A stretch of 45,194 nt of DNA, from assembly GCA_937958295.1 (NCBI GenBank), contig CALFEY010000401.1:1-45194 (forward strand), written 5' to 3'. Below, piece after piece: positions 25,393 through 34,066 of this stretch; position 1 is the first letter of the stretch, and every line of letters starts with the position of its first letter. The stretch is from an uncultured Pseudomonadota bacterium (lineage in GTDB: Bacteria; Pseudomonadota; Gammaproteobacteria; Burkholderiales; Casimicrobiaceae). The position numbers and the translations under genes are program-made. Under the pieces are notes generated by a model that had not been told where the DNA came from, ran no database searches, and saw nothing but the letters and a program-made list of their open reading frames with translations.

Positions 25393-27109
25393 CGCCGGCC
25401 GGCCTGAAGCCGCGCGGAATCGACGCCAGCAACCGCTGCGTGTACGGCTCGCGCGGGTGGCGGTAGATCGCGTCGGAGTTGGCGATCTCCACGATCTCGC
25501 CCTGGTTCATGACCATCACCTCGTCGGCGATGTACTTCACCACCGCGAGATCGTGCGAGATGAAGATGTAGGAGAGGCCGAACTCCTGCTGCAGGTCCTG
25601 CAGGAGGTTTAGCACCTGCGCCTGCACCGAGACGTCGAGCGCGGACACCGACTCGTCGCAGATCAGGATGTCGGGCTTGAGGGTGAGGCAGCGCGCGATG
25701 GCGATGCGCTGCCGCTGGCCGCCCGAGAACTCATGCGGGTACTTGTAGAACGAGACTTCGGGCAGGCCGACCTTGTCGAGGAGCTCAAAGGCTAAGTCCG
25801 CCCGCTCCTGTGCCGACGCGCCGATGCCGTGGATCTCCATCGGCTCCGTCAAGATCTGCCCGACGATGAAGCGCGGGTTGAGCGAGGCATACGGATTCTG
25901 GAAGATGATCTGGATGCGCCGCTTGTAGGGCATGAACTGCCGCGGTGTCATCGCCAGGATGTCCTTGCCCTCGAAGAGCGCCTGCCCTGTGGTGGCCTCG
26001 TGCAGGCGCATGAGCGTCATGCCCACGGTGGTCTTGCCCGACCCGGATTCGCCCACGAGCCCGAGCGTCTTGCCGCGGCGCAGGTCGAACGACACGTTGC
26101 GCACCGCCTTGAACTCGCGGCTGCCGAACAGGCCCTCGCGCGCGTAGAAGCTCTTGCCGAGGTTGCGCACCGAGAGCACCACCGGGTCCTCGGGCCGCAC
26201 GCCCCGCGTGCGCTCCGGCAGGTCGGCAGCGTTCAGTGCCTGCCCGTCCATGAAGTCGTCGATGACAGGCAGGCGCATCGGGCGCCGGTCGAGCGACGGG
26301 CGGCATTGCAGGAGCGCCTGGGTGTACGTGTCGCGCGGCGCGGCGAACACCTGCGCGGCCGGGCCTTCCTCGCGGATCTCGCCGTTGCGCATCACGATCA
26401 CGTGATCGGCGATCTCGCCCACCACTGCGAGGTCGTGGGTGATGAAGAGCACCGACATCTGGTGCTTCTTCTGCAAGGCGGCGATGAGATCGAGGATCTG
26501 CTTCTGGATCGTCACGTCGAGCGCCGTGGTGGGCTCGTCGGCGATGAGAAGCTTGGGCTCGCAGGCGATGGCCATCGCGATCATCACGCGCTGCTGCTGA
26601 CCGCCCGACATCTGCGACGGGAAGTAATCGATGCGCCGTTCCGGCTCCGGGATGCCCACTTCGGCGAGCACTTCGATAGCGCGCTTGCGCGCCTGGTTCC
26701 CGGTCATGTCGCGATGGAGCTTCAGCACTTCCTCGATCTGGAACCCCACGGTAAATACCGGGTTGAGCGAGGTCATCGGCTCCTGGAAGATCATCGAGAT
26801 CTCGGAGCCGCGGAGCGCGACGAGCTCGTTGCGCGGCAGCGTGGCGAGATTGCGGCCTGCGTAGAGGATCTCGCTGCCCGGATCCACGAGGGTGTTCTCC
26901 GGCGGCAGCAGGCCGAGGATCGCGAGCGAGGTGACCGACTTGCCGGAGCCCGACTCGCCCACGAGGGCGACGGTCGAGTTGCACGGAATGTCGAAGGAAA
27001 TGCCCTTGACCGCATCGAACACGGTATGGCGGTCGAGGCGGAAGCCAATGCGCAGGTTGCGCACGCGCACGAGCGGGTTGCCCGCGGGCAGGGTCGCTGG
27101 TGTGTTCAT
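25382..27109 (-). CDS. Peptide ABC transporter, fused double ATPase (Yej/Opp DF type)
   Basis: 575 residues from ATG 27109 (MNTPATLPAG). Two complete ABC domains: Walker A GESGSGKS at 51-58 and 353-360, signatures SGGQQQR (168-174) and SGGQRQR (about 466), and ADEPTTALD and CDESVSALD Walker B regions. Each half carries the OppD/OppF-type C-terminal motif (TYTQALL, PYTQRLL) of peptide importers. The fused layout matches YejF of E. coli. It powers import by the two permeases encoded just upstream (1-nt gap). Confidence 0.93.
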   Translation of the reverse strand: MNTPATLPAGNPLVRVRNLRIGFRLDRHTVFDAVKGISFDIPCNSTVALVGESGSGKSVTSLAILGLLPPENTLVDPGSEILYAGRNLATLPRNELVALRGSEISMIFQEPMTSLNPVFTVGFQIEEVLKLHRDMTGNQARKRAIEVLAEVGIPEPERRIDYFPSQMSGGQQQRVMIAMAIACEPKLLIADEPTTALDVTIQKQILDLIAALQKKHQMSVLFITHDLAVVGEIADHVIVMRNGEIREEGPAAQVFAAPRDTYTQALLQCRPSLDRRPMRLPVIDDFMDGQALNAADLPERTRGVRPEDPVVLSVRNLGKSFYAREGLFGSREFKAVRNVSFDLRRGKTLGLVGESGSGKTTVGMTLMRLHEATTGQALFEGKDILAMTPRQFMPYKRRIQIIFQNPYASLNPRFIVGQILTEPMEIHGIGASAQERADLAFELLDKVGLPEVSFYKYPHEFSGGQRQRIAIARCLTLKPDILICDESVSALDVSVQAQVLNLLQDLQQEFGLSYIFISHDLAVVKYIADEVMVMNQGEIVEIANSDAIYRHPREPYTQRLLASIPRGFRPAGARA

Positions 27110-27110
27110 G

Positions 27111-28406
27111 TCAGTGGCCTTTGCCGCCCTTGAGCTTGGGATCGAGCGCGTCGCGCAGCGCATCGGTGAACAGCGAGAACGCGGTGACGAGCACGGCCAT
27201 CGTGCCGCCGGCCGCCGCGAGCTGCCACCACTTGCCGAGCAGGAGCTCGTTCTGCGCCTCGTTCAGCATCGATCCCCACGACACCACGTCCACCGGCACA
27301 CCGAAGCCCAGGAACGAGAGGATCACTTCCGACTTGATGAAGGCCACGACGAGGATCGACAGCTGCACGAGCACCACGTGCGAGATATTGGGGAAGATGT
27401 GCTTGAACATGCGCCGCGCATTGGAGGCGCCGATGGCGTCGGCCGCCTGGACGTACTCGCGGCTCTTGTGCTTGAGGTACTCGGCGCGGATCAGGCGGAA
27501 GACGCCCGTCCAGCCGGTGAGGCCCAGGATCAGCACGATGGTCATCGTGCCCTTGTGCTGCAGCACCGCCGCCACCGCGAGGATCAGCAGCAGGTAGGGG
27601 ATGGAGCTGAAGATGCTGTAGAACCAGTTGAGCGCGTCGTCGACCCAACGGCCGTAGTAGCCGGCAAGCGCACCGAGCACCGTGCCAATCAGCGTGGCCA
27701 CGAACGCCGCGGCGAGCCCCACGAAGATGGAAGTCTCCGAGCCCTTGATCGTCTTGGCGATCACGTCGCGGCCCCACTTGTCGGCACCGAACGGCAGCGT
27801 CGCACGCCGCGTGTCGGCCGCCGCCGCCTTCCCCTTGCCCGCCTCGATGTCCTTCATGACGTCGGCGAGCGGATCGACCGACTTCGCGGCATCTCCGGCG
27901 GCAGCGGGCGGACGCCGCGCGCCTTCGATTTCCTTCATCACGTCGGCGAGCGGATCGACGAAGCCGGGGGCGTCGGACGCCGCGCCGGAGGACGTCGCAC
28001 CCGCGGCGGGGCCGGACCCCTTGAGCGCGGCGATCACGTCGCCGATCGGATCGACCACTCCAGTATCGTCGGCGGGGGCGGCGACGGCCGCCGCGTCGGA
28101 CACGTCGACGCGCGGCTGGCCCGAAGGCGCCTCGGGCACGGCGTCGGGACCCATGAAGCTCGGCGGGGCGTAGTTCACGCCCACCTCCTGGGCCCAGTCC
28201 TTGGCCACCGCGCCAAGGCCGGAGAGGATCATGAGCACGATGAAGGCGGCCACGATGGCGAGCGACACCATCGCGAGGCGGTCGCGGCGCAGCCGGCGCC
28301 AGGCGAGCGTCCACAGGCCGGGCGATACGGTATGCGGGATCTCACGGCGCAGCGGCGCCGTGCGCGCGGCGGGCCGCGCCGCGATGACGTCAGGTGCGCT
28401 GCTCAT
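27111..28406 (-). CDS. Peptide ABC permease (OppC/YejE type) with repeated insert
   Basis: 431 residues, longer than typical OppC/DppC (about 300). After TM1 (about 45-63) comes an extra loop of about 100 residues carrying three copies of a 12-residue motif: VDPIGDVIAALK (118-129), VDPLADVMKEIE (150-161) and VDPLADVMKDIE (177-188), separated by Ala/Pro/Gly-rich linkers. Then the normal permease core starts at LPFGADKWGRDVIAKTIKGS, with the EAA loop AADAIGASNARRMFKHIFPN. The loop should be periplasmic. Start overlaps the previous gene by 4 nt. Confidence 0.92.
   Translation of the reverse strand: MSSAPDVIAARPAARTAPLRREIPHTVSPGLWTLAWRRLRRDRLAMVSLAIVAAFIVLMILSGLGAVAKDWAQEVGVNYAPPSFMGPDAVPEAPSGQPRVDVSDAAAVAAPADDTGVVDPIGDVIAALKGSGPAAGATSSGAASDAPGFVDPLADVMKEIEGARRPPAAAGDAAKSVDPLADVMKDIEAGKGKAAAADTRRATLPFGADKWGRDVIAKTIKGSETSIFVGLAAAFVATLIGTVLGALAGYYGRWVDDALNWFYSIFSSIPYLLLILAVAAVLQHKGTMTIVLILGLTGWTGVFRLIRAEYLKHKSREYVQAADAIGASNARRMFKHIFPNISHVVLVQLSILVVAFIKSEVILSFLGFGVPVDVVSWGSMLNEAQNELLLGKWWQLAAAGGTMAVLVTAFSLFTDALRDALDPKLKGGKGH
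27843..28055 (-). repeat. Three-copy coding repeat in the permease gene
   Basis: The VDPxxDV units are visible at DNA level too: two copies share a nearly identical stretch of about 25 nt (around 27855-27880 and 27936-27961), and a third diverged copy lies near 28030-28055. The units start 96 and 81 nt apart, so duplication within the gene is the likely origin. Confidence 0.75.
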
Positions 28407-29341
28407 TTGAGCTGCACCCGCGGATCGACCGCCTTATACATCAGATCGGCCAGGAGATTCACCGCCATCGTGGCCACCGCCACGTACACGGTGAGCGCCT
28501 TGATGACCGGGAAGTCCGAGCGCTCCACCGCGAGGATCACCTCGCGGCCGATGCCGGGGATCGAGAAGAAGCGCTCGAGCAGGAAGGCCCCGATGAGCAA
28601 GCCCGGCAGCGCCGCCATAACGTGCGTGATGATGGGAATGGACGCATTGCGCAGCACGTGCACCCACATGATGCGGTTCTCCGAGACGCCCTTGGCGCGC
28701 GCGGTGCGCACGTAATCCTGGTTGATCTCGTCGAGCACAAACGTGCGGTAGAGCCTGAGGTTGGGCGCGATGCTCACCACGAGTCCGATGAGGATCGGCA
28801 GTGAGGCGTAGCGCACGAGGTTCTCCCAGAACGAGTCGCCCCAGCCCTGCACTGGAAACCAGCCGAGCTTGTAGGCGAACACGTACTGGAACACGATGAT
28901 GTACACGAGGATCGAGATCGAAAGGCCCACGGTGCACACGATCATCACCGCGCGGTCGGTGAGCGAGCCGCGCACGTAGGCCACCGCGAGGGCCAGGCCC
29001 ACCGCGACGATCGTCTCGATGATGAGCAGCGGCACCAGCACCGTCATCGAGGGTCCCAGGCGCGTGGCGAGGATGTGCGACACCGGCTCGTTGGTGCTCC
29101 ACGAGGCGCCAAAATTGCCGGTGACGATCTGCTTCAAGAAGATGCCGAGCTGGATGTAATACGGCTGGTCCACACCGAGCTGGCGCCTGATGTTGTCGAT
29201 CTGGTCGGGATTGCTGATCTTGCCCGCCAGCACGTAGGCAGGGTCGCCGCCGAACAGGTTGAAGAGGATGAAGACGAGCAGCACGACGCCGAGCATCGTT
29301 GGGATCATCTGCCACAGTCTTCGTACGACGTAGGCCCACAT
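28403..29341 (-). CDS. Peptide ABC permease (OppB/YejB type)
   Basis: 312 residues from ATG 29341 (MWAYVVRRLWQMIPTMLGVV). Standard OppB/DppB layout: first helix, periplasmic segment (DPAYVLAGKISNPDQIDNIR), five more helices, and the EAA loop DYVRTARAKGVSENRIMWVH that contacts the ATPase. The C-terminus NLLADLMYKAVDPRVQLK is typical. It forms the membrane channel with the OppC-like protein, whose ATG overlaps this stop (ATGA). Confidence 0.93.
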   Translation of the reverse strand: MWAYVVRRLWQMIPTMLGVVLLVFILFNLFGGDPAYVLAGKISNPDQIDNIRRQLGVDQPYYIQLGIFLKQIVTGNFGASWSTNEPVSHILATRLGPSMTVLVPLLIIETIVAVGLALAVAYVRGSLTDRAVMIVCTVGLSISILVYIIVFQYVFAYKLGWFPVQGWGDSFWENLVRYASLPILIGLVVSIAPNLRLYRTFVLDEINQDYVRTARAKGVSENRIMWVHVLRNASIPIITHVMAALPGLLIGAFLLERFFSIPGIGREVILAVERSDFPVIKALTVYVAVATMAVNLLADLMYKAVDPRVQLK

Positions 29342-29385
29342 GGTGCGGTCTCCTTCGGCTCGTCTGGCTGGCCGGACGAACGGAA

Positions 29386-31194
29386 TCAGTTGCTTGCGGG
29401 GGCGACGTCGACGTATTGCCACGTCGAGGCCAGGATGGGATGGCGGCGGTAGCCCTCGATGCGCGGCTGCACGAGCTGGTTGCGGTAGCGCGCCACGGTG
29501 AGGCGCTGCGGCGCGTAATACTCGAGCAGGCGGGCCATCTTGCGGAAGAGCTTGTCGCGCTCGGGCCCGGCCGGCATGCGCACCGACTGCTTGTACAGTG
29601 CGTCGTACTCGGGAATGCTCACGCAGCCGTTGTTGCTCTGATACGTGTTGGGCCCGTAGAAGAGCTGCATGAAGTTGTCGCCATCGGGGTAGTCGGCCAC
29701 CCAGGCCGCCTCCCGGCTGAAGAGCTTGCATGCCTTCTCGAGCTTCAAGAGCTCGGGGAAGCGATCACGCTGGCTCTCCATGCGCACGCCGATGGCGTCG
29801 TAGGATTTCTTGGCGAGCTCCTCGAGCTGGCGATTCTGCGTGTCCGGCCGCGCGGCGTACTTGATGACCATGGGCGAACCGTCGGGCCAGGTGCGCCAGC
29901 CATCGGTGCCGCGTTTGTAGCCGAAGTGATCCAGGAGCTTGTTGGCGAGCGCGGGATCGTAGCGCACCGTGCTCTTCCACTGCGGCTCGTGGCCCACCAC
30001 CCCGGGCGGGATCGGATACTCGAGCGCCACCGCCTGGCCATTGAGGATCACGCGCACTTCCTCGGAGGCGTCGAAGGACATCGCGAGCGCGCGCCGCAGC
30101 GCGATCTGAGCCTTGCCCATCCCGCCCACCCGCGGGTCGAGCCAGTTCCAGTAGACGTAGCGGATCTCAGGCTCGACGTAGCGGTCGAGGCGGACGCCCT
30201 TCGCGGCGAGCTCCGGCTTGATGTTGCCGTCGGTACCGATGGCGTTGGGCGCCAGCGGACCTTCCATGTTCATGAAGTCGAGCTCGCCCTGCTGGAAGGC
30301 GAGCCAGCGCGTCTGGTCCTCCTCCTGGACGAAGATCTCGACGCGATCCACCGCGGGCATGCGCTTGCCCTTCATCTGCGCCACGAGCTTCTCGTCGCCC
30401 GGCTGCACGGGCGCGAAGTCCCACACGAAGCCCCGATAGTCGGGATTGGCGTCGAGCACGATCTTGTTGCTGCGGATCCACTGGCCCAGCTTGAACGGGC
30501 CCGTGCCCACCGGATGGCTCATCGCGCGGCCGTCGGACTCGGCATACTTGTCGATGACCTCGCGCGCCACGATCGACGTGGCCTCGTGCGAAAGCACGTA
30601 GGTGAGATTGAAATCGGGCTCGTTCAGACGAAAGCGCACGGTGTGACGATCCACGGCCTCGATGCCGGCGATCTTGCGGTCGTAGTCGAACTTGCCGGTC
30701 TTCTTCGCCGCCGCGGCCAGCTCGTCGAGGCCCGCGAACTTGCCCTCGACGAGAAAGCCGTAGGGCGCGCGCAGCTTGGGGTCGGCGAGGCGCTTGACCG
30801 AGTACACGACGTCGTCGGCGACGAGCTCGCGCGGCTTGTCGCCGAACACGCGATCGGGCTGGAAGAAGATGCCGGGGCGCAGGCGCACCGTGTACACCCG
30901 GCCGTCCTCGGCGATCTCAGGCATCGCCGCCGCCACCAGCGGGACCAGCTTCGCGGGCCGGGCGAGGTAGTCGTAGGTATAGAGCGCCTCGAAGACGGCG
31001 CGGATGACGCCGGCCGAGTACAGATCGTGCATCGCCGCGGGGTCGAAGCCGGTCTCGGCCACCGGGAACACGTCGCGGATCACCTTCTTCGGCTCGGCCG
31101 CCTGTACGGGCGCGCACAGGAGGCACGCTACAAGGAGAACGAGCTCGATCGCTCGCGTTACGATCCCGCCAGGGAGGGGCGCTACAGTCGGCAT
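29386..31194 (-). CDS. Peptide-binding protein (SBP family 5, YejA-like)
   Basis: 602 residues from ATG 31194; an in-frame ATG at 31218 is possible but precedes the signal peptide by more. The signal peptide ends near PVQAAEP. Family 5 features: VYTVRLRPGIFFQPDRVFGD, MSHPVGTGPFKLGQWIRSNK, and IALRRALAMSFDASEEVRVI. The length is close to YejA, and the order binding protein-permease-permease-double ATPase is that of yejABEF. In E. coli this system imports microcin C and other peptides. Here it lies 44 nt upstream of its first permease gene. Confidence 0.9.
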   Translation of the reverse strand: MPTVAPLPGGIVTRAIELVLLVACLLCAPVQAAEPKKVIRDVFPVAETGFDPAAMHDLYSAGVIRAVFEALYTYDYLARPAKLVPLVAAAMPEIAEDGRVYTVRLRPGIFFQPDRVFGDKPRELVADDVVYSVKRLADPKLRAPYGFLVEGKFAGLDELAAAAKKTGKFDYDRKIAGIEAVDRHTVRFRLNEPDFNLTYVLSHEATSIVAREVIDKYAESDGRAMSHPVGTGPFKLGQWIRSNKIVLDANPDYRGFVWDFAPVQPGDEKLVAQMKGKRMPAVDRVEIFVQEEDQTRWLAFQQGELDFMNMEGPLAPNAIGTDGNIKPELAAKGVRLDRYVEPEIRYVYWNWLDPRVGGMGKAQIALRRALAMSFDASEEVRVILNGQAVALEYPIPPGVVGHEPQWKSTVRYDPALANKLLDHFGYKRGTDGWRTWPDGSPMVIKYAARPDTQNRQLEELAKKSYDAIGVRMESQRDRFPELLKLEKACKLFSREAAWVADYPDGDNFMQLFYGPNTYQSNNGCVSIPEYDALYKQSVRMPAGPERDKLFRKMARLLEYYAPQRLTVARYRNQLVQPRIEGYRRHPILASTWQYVDVAPASN

Positions 31195-31289
31195 GAGTGT
31201 CGGTGGCCGGGCGCACATGGCAAATGCGGCAGGGCCATGGGCGCGATGTCGAGGTCGAGCGCGCGGAGCCTTCGTGGGGCCGCGGCACC

Positions 31290-31314
31290 GGCCGGCAAGG
31301 GATGCCTGCCGGCC
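31290..31314. repeat. GC-rich hairpin in divergent promoter region
   Basis: GGCCGGCA (31290-31297) and TGCCGGCC (31307-31314) form a perfect 8-bp stem with a 9-nt loop. Next to it AAACCCT (31315-31321) and AGGGTTT (31341-31347) form a second dyad around an AT-rich centre. They sit between the divergent starts of the binding-protein gene and the DUF2062 gene, with no T-run, so a regulatory role is more likely than termination. Confidence 0.4.
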
Positions 31315-31350
31315 AAACCCTGCTAATGTACCATTTTAAAAGGGTTTTTC

Positions 31351-31917
31351 GTGCTGCGCCCCTGGCTCAAGCGGCTCACCTCGAGGTTTCGGCCGGCGAT
31401 CGACGCGATCACCGGCAACGAGCGCCTGAAGCGCTACTTCCCGGCCATCACCGACCCCGACCTGTGGTACCTCAACCGCAAGTCGGCGGCGCGCGCCGTG
31501 GCCATCGGCCTCTTCTGCGGCCTCATTCCCGGCCCGTTGCAGGCCTTGGGCTCGATCGGCGGATGCCTCGTGTTCCGCGCCCATCTCCCACTGGCCGTGG
31601 CTACCACCTTCTACACGAACCCGTTCACGATCGTGCCCCTGTACGTGGCGGCCTACGAGATCGGCCGGCTCTTCTTCCCCGACGCCGCCACCCCCCACGC
31701 ACTGGCGTTCCCCGACAGCGCCGGGGTGGTCGGCTGGTTCCCGGCCTTCGCGCAATGGGTGGCAGGCCTCGGCAAGCCGCTGGCCGTGGGCCTTGTGCTG
31801 CTGGCCTCGATCCTCGCGGTCACCGGCTTCGTGGGCATGCGCCTCGCCTGGCGCTGGCATGCGGTGCGTGCGTGGCGCAAGCGGTGCGCAACGCGCGCCG
31901 CCACGGCGCAGTCGTGA
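31351..31917 (+). CDS. DUF2062 membrane protein
   Basis: 188 residues from GTG 31351; AAAGGG lies about 8 nt upstream, and the nearby ATG at 31326 is in another frame. The DUF2062 core is clear: LWYLNRKSAARAVAIGLFCG, then IPGPLQALGSI, then YTNPFTIVPLYVAAYEIG. Three or four membrane helices. The function of the family is unknown. It ends one base before the start of the DNA glycosylase gene, so the two are translated from one message. Confidence 0.88.
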   Translation: MLRPWLKRLTSRFRPAIDAITGNERLKRYFPAITDPDLWYLNRKSAARAVAIGLFCGLIPGPLQALGSIGGCLVFRAHLPLAVATTFYTNPFTIVPLYVAAYEIGRLFFPDAATPHALAFPDSAGVVGWFPAFAQWVAGLGKPLAVGLVLLASILAVTGFVGMRLAWRWHAVRAWRKRCATRAATAQS

Positions 31918-31918
31918 C

Positions 31919-32554
31919 GTGAAGCCGCCGTACTGGGACCAGGCGGCGTGCGAGCTGGCCGCGGCCGATCCCGTGCTCGCCCGCCTCGTCGCGGCGTACC
32001 CCGGCGTTCACCTCGCGCGGCGCGGCGAGCCCTTCACCGTGCTGGCGCGCGCAATTGTCGGCCAACAGATCTCGGTGAAGGCGGCGCAGGCGATCTGGGA
32101 CCGCTTTGCCACCGCCACCGGCGCGACGGGCACACCGGCCGCTCTCGCTGCCACGCGCGTGAGCCGCACCCGCATGACCACGCTGCGGCGCGTGGGCCTG
32201 TCCGAGCGCAAGGCGATCTACCTGCGCGACCTCGCGCGCCATTTCGTGACGGGCACGCTCGATCCGCGCGAGTGGCCCGCCCTCGACGACGAGACGCTCA
32301 TCGCGCGGCTAGTGGACGTGAAGGGCATCGGTCGCTGGACCGCAGAGATGTTCCTCATCTTCCACGAGCTGCGGCCGGACATCCTGCCGGTCGACGACAT
32401 CGGGCTCGTCAAGGCGGTGGCCCTGCACTACCACGACGGCGAGCGCCTCACGGCGTCCGACCTGCGCACGTTCGGCGCGCGCTGGGCGCCCTGGCGCAGC
32501 GTGGCCACGTGGTACCTGTGGCGCTCCCTCGACCCCATCCCGGTCGAGTACTGA
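31919..32554 (+). CDS. AlkA-type DNA-3-methyladenine glycosylase (HhH-GPD)
   Basis: 211 residues from GTG 31919, directly after the DUF2062 stop (31915-31917). The HhH-GPD fold is clear: FTVLARAIVGQQISVKAAQA, then helix-hairpin-helix LVDVKGIGRWTAEMFLIF and the catalytic Asp loop ILPVDDIGLVKA (D160). It lacks the N-terminal domain of E. coli AlkA, as in the short AlkA forms. It removes alkylated bases such as 3-methyladenine in base-excision repair. A perfect 16-nt palindrome (32553-32568) overlaps the stop codon. Confidence 0.9.
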   Translation: MKPPYWDQAACELAAADPVLARLVAAYPGVHLARRGEPFTVLARAIVGQQISVKAAQAIWDRFATATGATGTPAALAATRVSRTRMTTLRRVGLSERKAIYLRDLARHFVTGTLDPREWPALDDETLIARLVDVKGIGRWTAEMFLIFHELRPDILPVDDIGLVKAVALHYHDGERLTASDLRTFGARWAPWRSVATWYLWRSLDPIPVEY

Positions 32555-32568
32555 ACGCGCGCGCGTTC
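32553..32568. repeat. Palindrome at the end of the glycosylase gene
   Basis: GAACGCGC and GCGCGTTC form a perfect 16-nt palindrome covering part of the stop codon. No T-run follows. The rest of the gap to 32714 holds another short GC-rich dyad (GGCGC/GCGCC, near 32578-32592) and no gene. Confidence 0.3.
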
Positions 32569-32714
32569 CGCGTCCCGGCGCGTTGTGCGCCGCGGCCTTG
32601 ACCGAACCCGCGCGCGCCGCGTAACGTTGGCGGCTGGCTCTCGTCACGTCGGAGGTCTCCGGCCGGACACGACAGCCGCGCCGCAACGCACGGCGCGCCC
32701 ACGGAGAGATTCGC

Positions 32715-33161
32715 ATGGTCGCATCACCCCGCTACGATGGCCCGCGCGCGCTCGCGGAGGCGCTCTCGACGTTCGCGCGCATGAACGGCGACGGCGCGCA
32801 GTGGAATCGCGAAGGACTGCGCCCCGATGCCGAGTACCGCGACCTGGGGCTCGCCGCCGCCACCGGCGGTCGCATCGGGGTCAAGCACATCCGCGCTCTG
32901 CTGCCGCTGGAGCAGGCCACGGGATGGCACTGGCACGACATGACAGCCCACTATGTGTATGTGCTGCGCGGGTGGCTCACGTTCCGCTTCGCGGGCATGG
33001 AAGGCGACGTCACGGTGCGCGCCGGCGACGGCCTGTCGCAGCCGGCCGGGGTGCCTCACAACGTGATCGCCCGCTCCGATGATCTCGAGGTCCTCGAGAT
33101 CAACGAGCCTGCGCAGTACGGCACCTTCGACCTGGCCCAAGCGCCGGCACCATGGCGATGA
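32715..33161 (+). CDS. Cupin-domain protein
   Basis: 148 residues from ATG 32715, with GGAGAG upstream. A single cupin barrel: metal ligands in WHWHDMTAHYVYVLRGWLTF (H72, H74, possibly H79) and H115 in QPAGVPHNVIA. Such small cupins bind metal and act as isomerases, dioxygenases or ligand sensors; which applies here cannot be told. It is the first gene of a five-gene uptake and catabolic operon and overlaps the permease gene. Confidence 0.85.
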   Translation: MVASPRYDGPRALAEALSTFARMNGDGAQWNREGLRPDAEYRDLGLAAATGGRIGVKHIRALLPLEQATGWHWHDMTAHYVYVLRGWLTFRFAGMEGDVTVRAGDGLSQPAGVPHNVIARSDDLEVLEINEPAQYGTFDLAQAPAPWR

Positions 33162-33976
33162 GCGCGAGCGGCGCACGGCGCGCGGGCGCGGCGGTGGTGG
33201 GCTGGCTGCGCACGCGCGGTGGCGCGATCGCGATCTTCGCGCTGCTCTTCCTCGTGTGGGAGGCCGCTGTCCACCTCACCGGTGTGAAGGAGTACCTGCT
33301 GCCGCCACCGTCGAAGGTGTGGACCGAGTTCTGGAGGAAGCACGACGCCATCGCCGGCGCCGCGTGGGTCACGACGCAGGAGATCCTCGCGGGCTACGCG
33401 CTCGCCGTGGTGGTGAGCATTCCGCTCGCCTTGGCGGTGGCATATTCGCGCTTCATGGAACAAGCGGTGTATCCGGTGATCGTGTTCCTGCAGATCATTC
33501 CCAAGATCGCCATCGCACCGCTGTTCATCATCTGGTTCGGCTTCGGCTTCGCACCCAAGCTGCTCCTCGTGTTCCTGCTGTCCTTCTTCCCGATCGTGGT
33601 GTCGAGCATCGCGGGCTTCAAGAGCGCCGATAAGGACGTGATGGACTTCGCGCGCACGACCGGCGCCTCCGCGTGGACGATGTTCCGCAAGATCCGTCTG
33701 CCGCAGGCGCTGCCGCACATCTTCACGGGACTCAAGGTCGGCGCCGCGCTCGCCGCCACCGCCGCCGTGGTGGCCGAGTTCGTGGCCTCCGACCGCGGCT
33801 TAGGCTACCTGCTGCTGCAGTACAACGGCCAGCTCGACACGCCCATGGTCTTCGCCACGATCGTAGTGCTCTCGCTCATCGGCCTCGTCGTGTACTACGC
33901 CGTGGAGATCGTGGAGCGCCTGGCCATTCCATGGCACGTCTCGCAGCAGGCCACCGCGAAGGACGCCACCTTGTAG
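33152..33976 (+). CDS. ABC permease (SsuC/TauC/ThiX family)
   Basis: 274 residues from ATG 33152; ATG 33158 would give a 4-nt ATGA overlap with the cupin stop and is as likely. Six helices, with the BPD-type EAA loop FARTTGASAWTMFRKIRLPQ facing the ATPase. IIPKIAIAPLFIIWFGFGFA is the typical SsuC/TauC segment. These permeases import sulfonates, nitrate, aromatic acids or pyrimidine precursors with an NMT1-like binding protein, which follows 90 nt downstream. Confidence 0.92.
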   Translation: MAMSASGARRAGAAVVGWLRTRGGAIAIFALLFLVWEAAVHLTGVKEYLLPPPSKVWTEFWRKHDAIAGAAWVTTQEILAGYALAVVVSIPLALAVAYSRFMEQAVYPVIVFLQIIPKIAIAPLFIIWFGFGFAPKLLLVFLLSFFPIVVSSIAGFKSADKDVMDFARTTGASAWTMFRKIRLPQALPHIFTGLKVGAALAATAAVVAEFVASDRGLGYLLLQYNGQLDTPMVFATIVVLSLIGLVVYYAVEIVERLAIPWHVSQQATAKDATL

Positions 33977-34066
33977 CTGCACCAACGCACCACGCACCAC
34001 GCGGCCGCGCGCCGCCACGCCCATACCATCACCGCCGCGAAGGCGGGACATCCCAGGAGGAAGTTC

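Noticed and set aside
31919..32554. Longer glycosylase start inside the DUF2062 gene (31793)
   Set aside because: The extra N-terminal residues are Arg/Ser/Cys-rich antisense-like sequence; GTG 31919 directly follows the previous stop and fits the short AlkA form.
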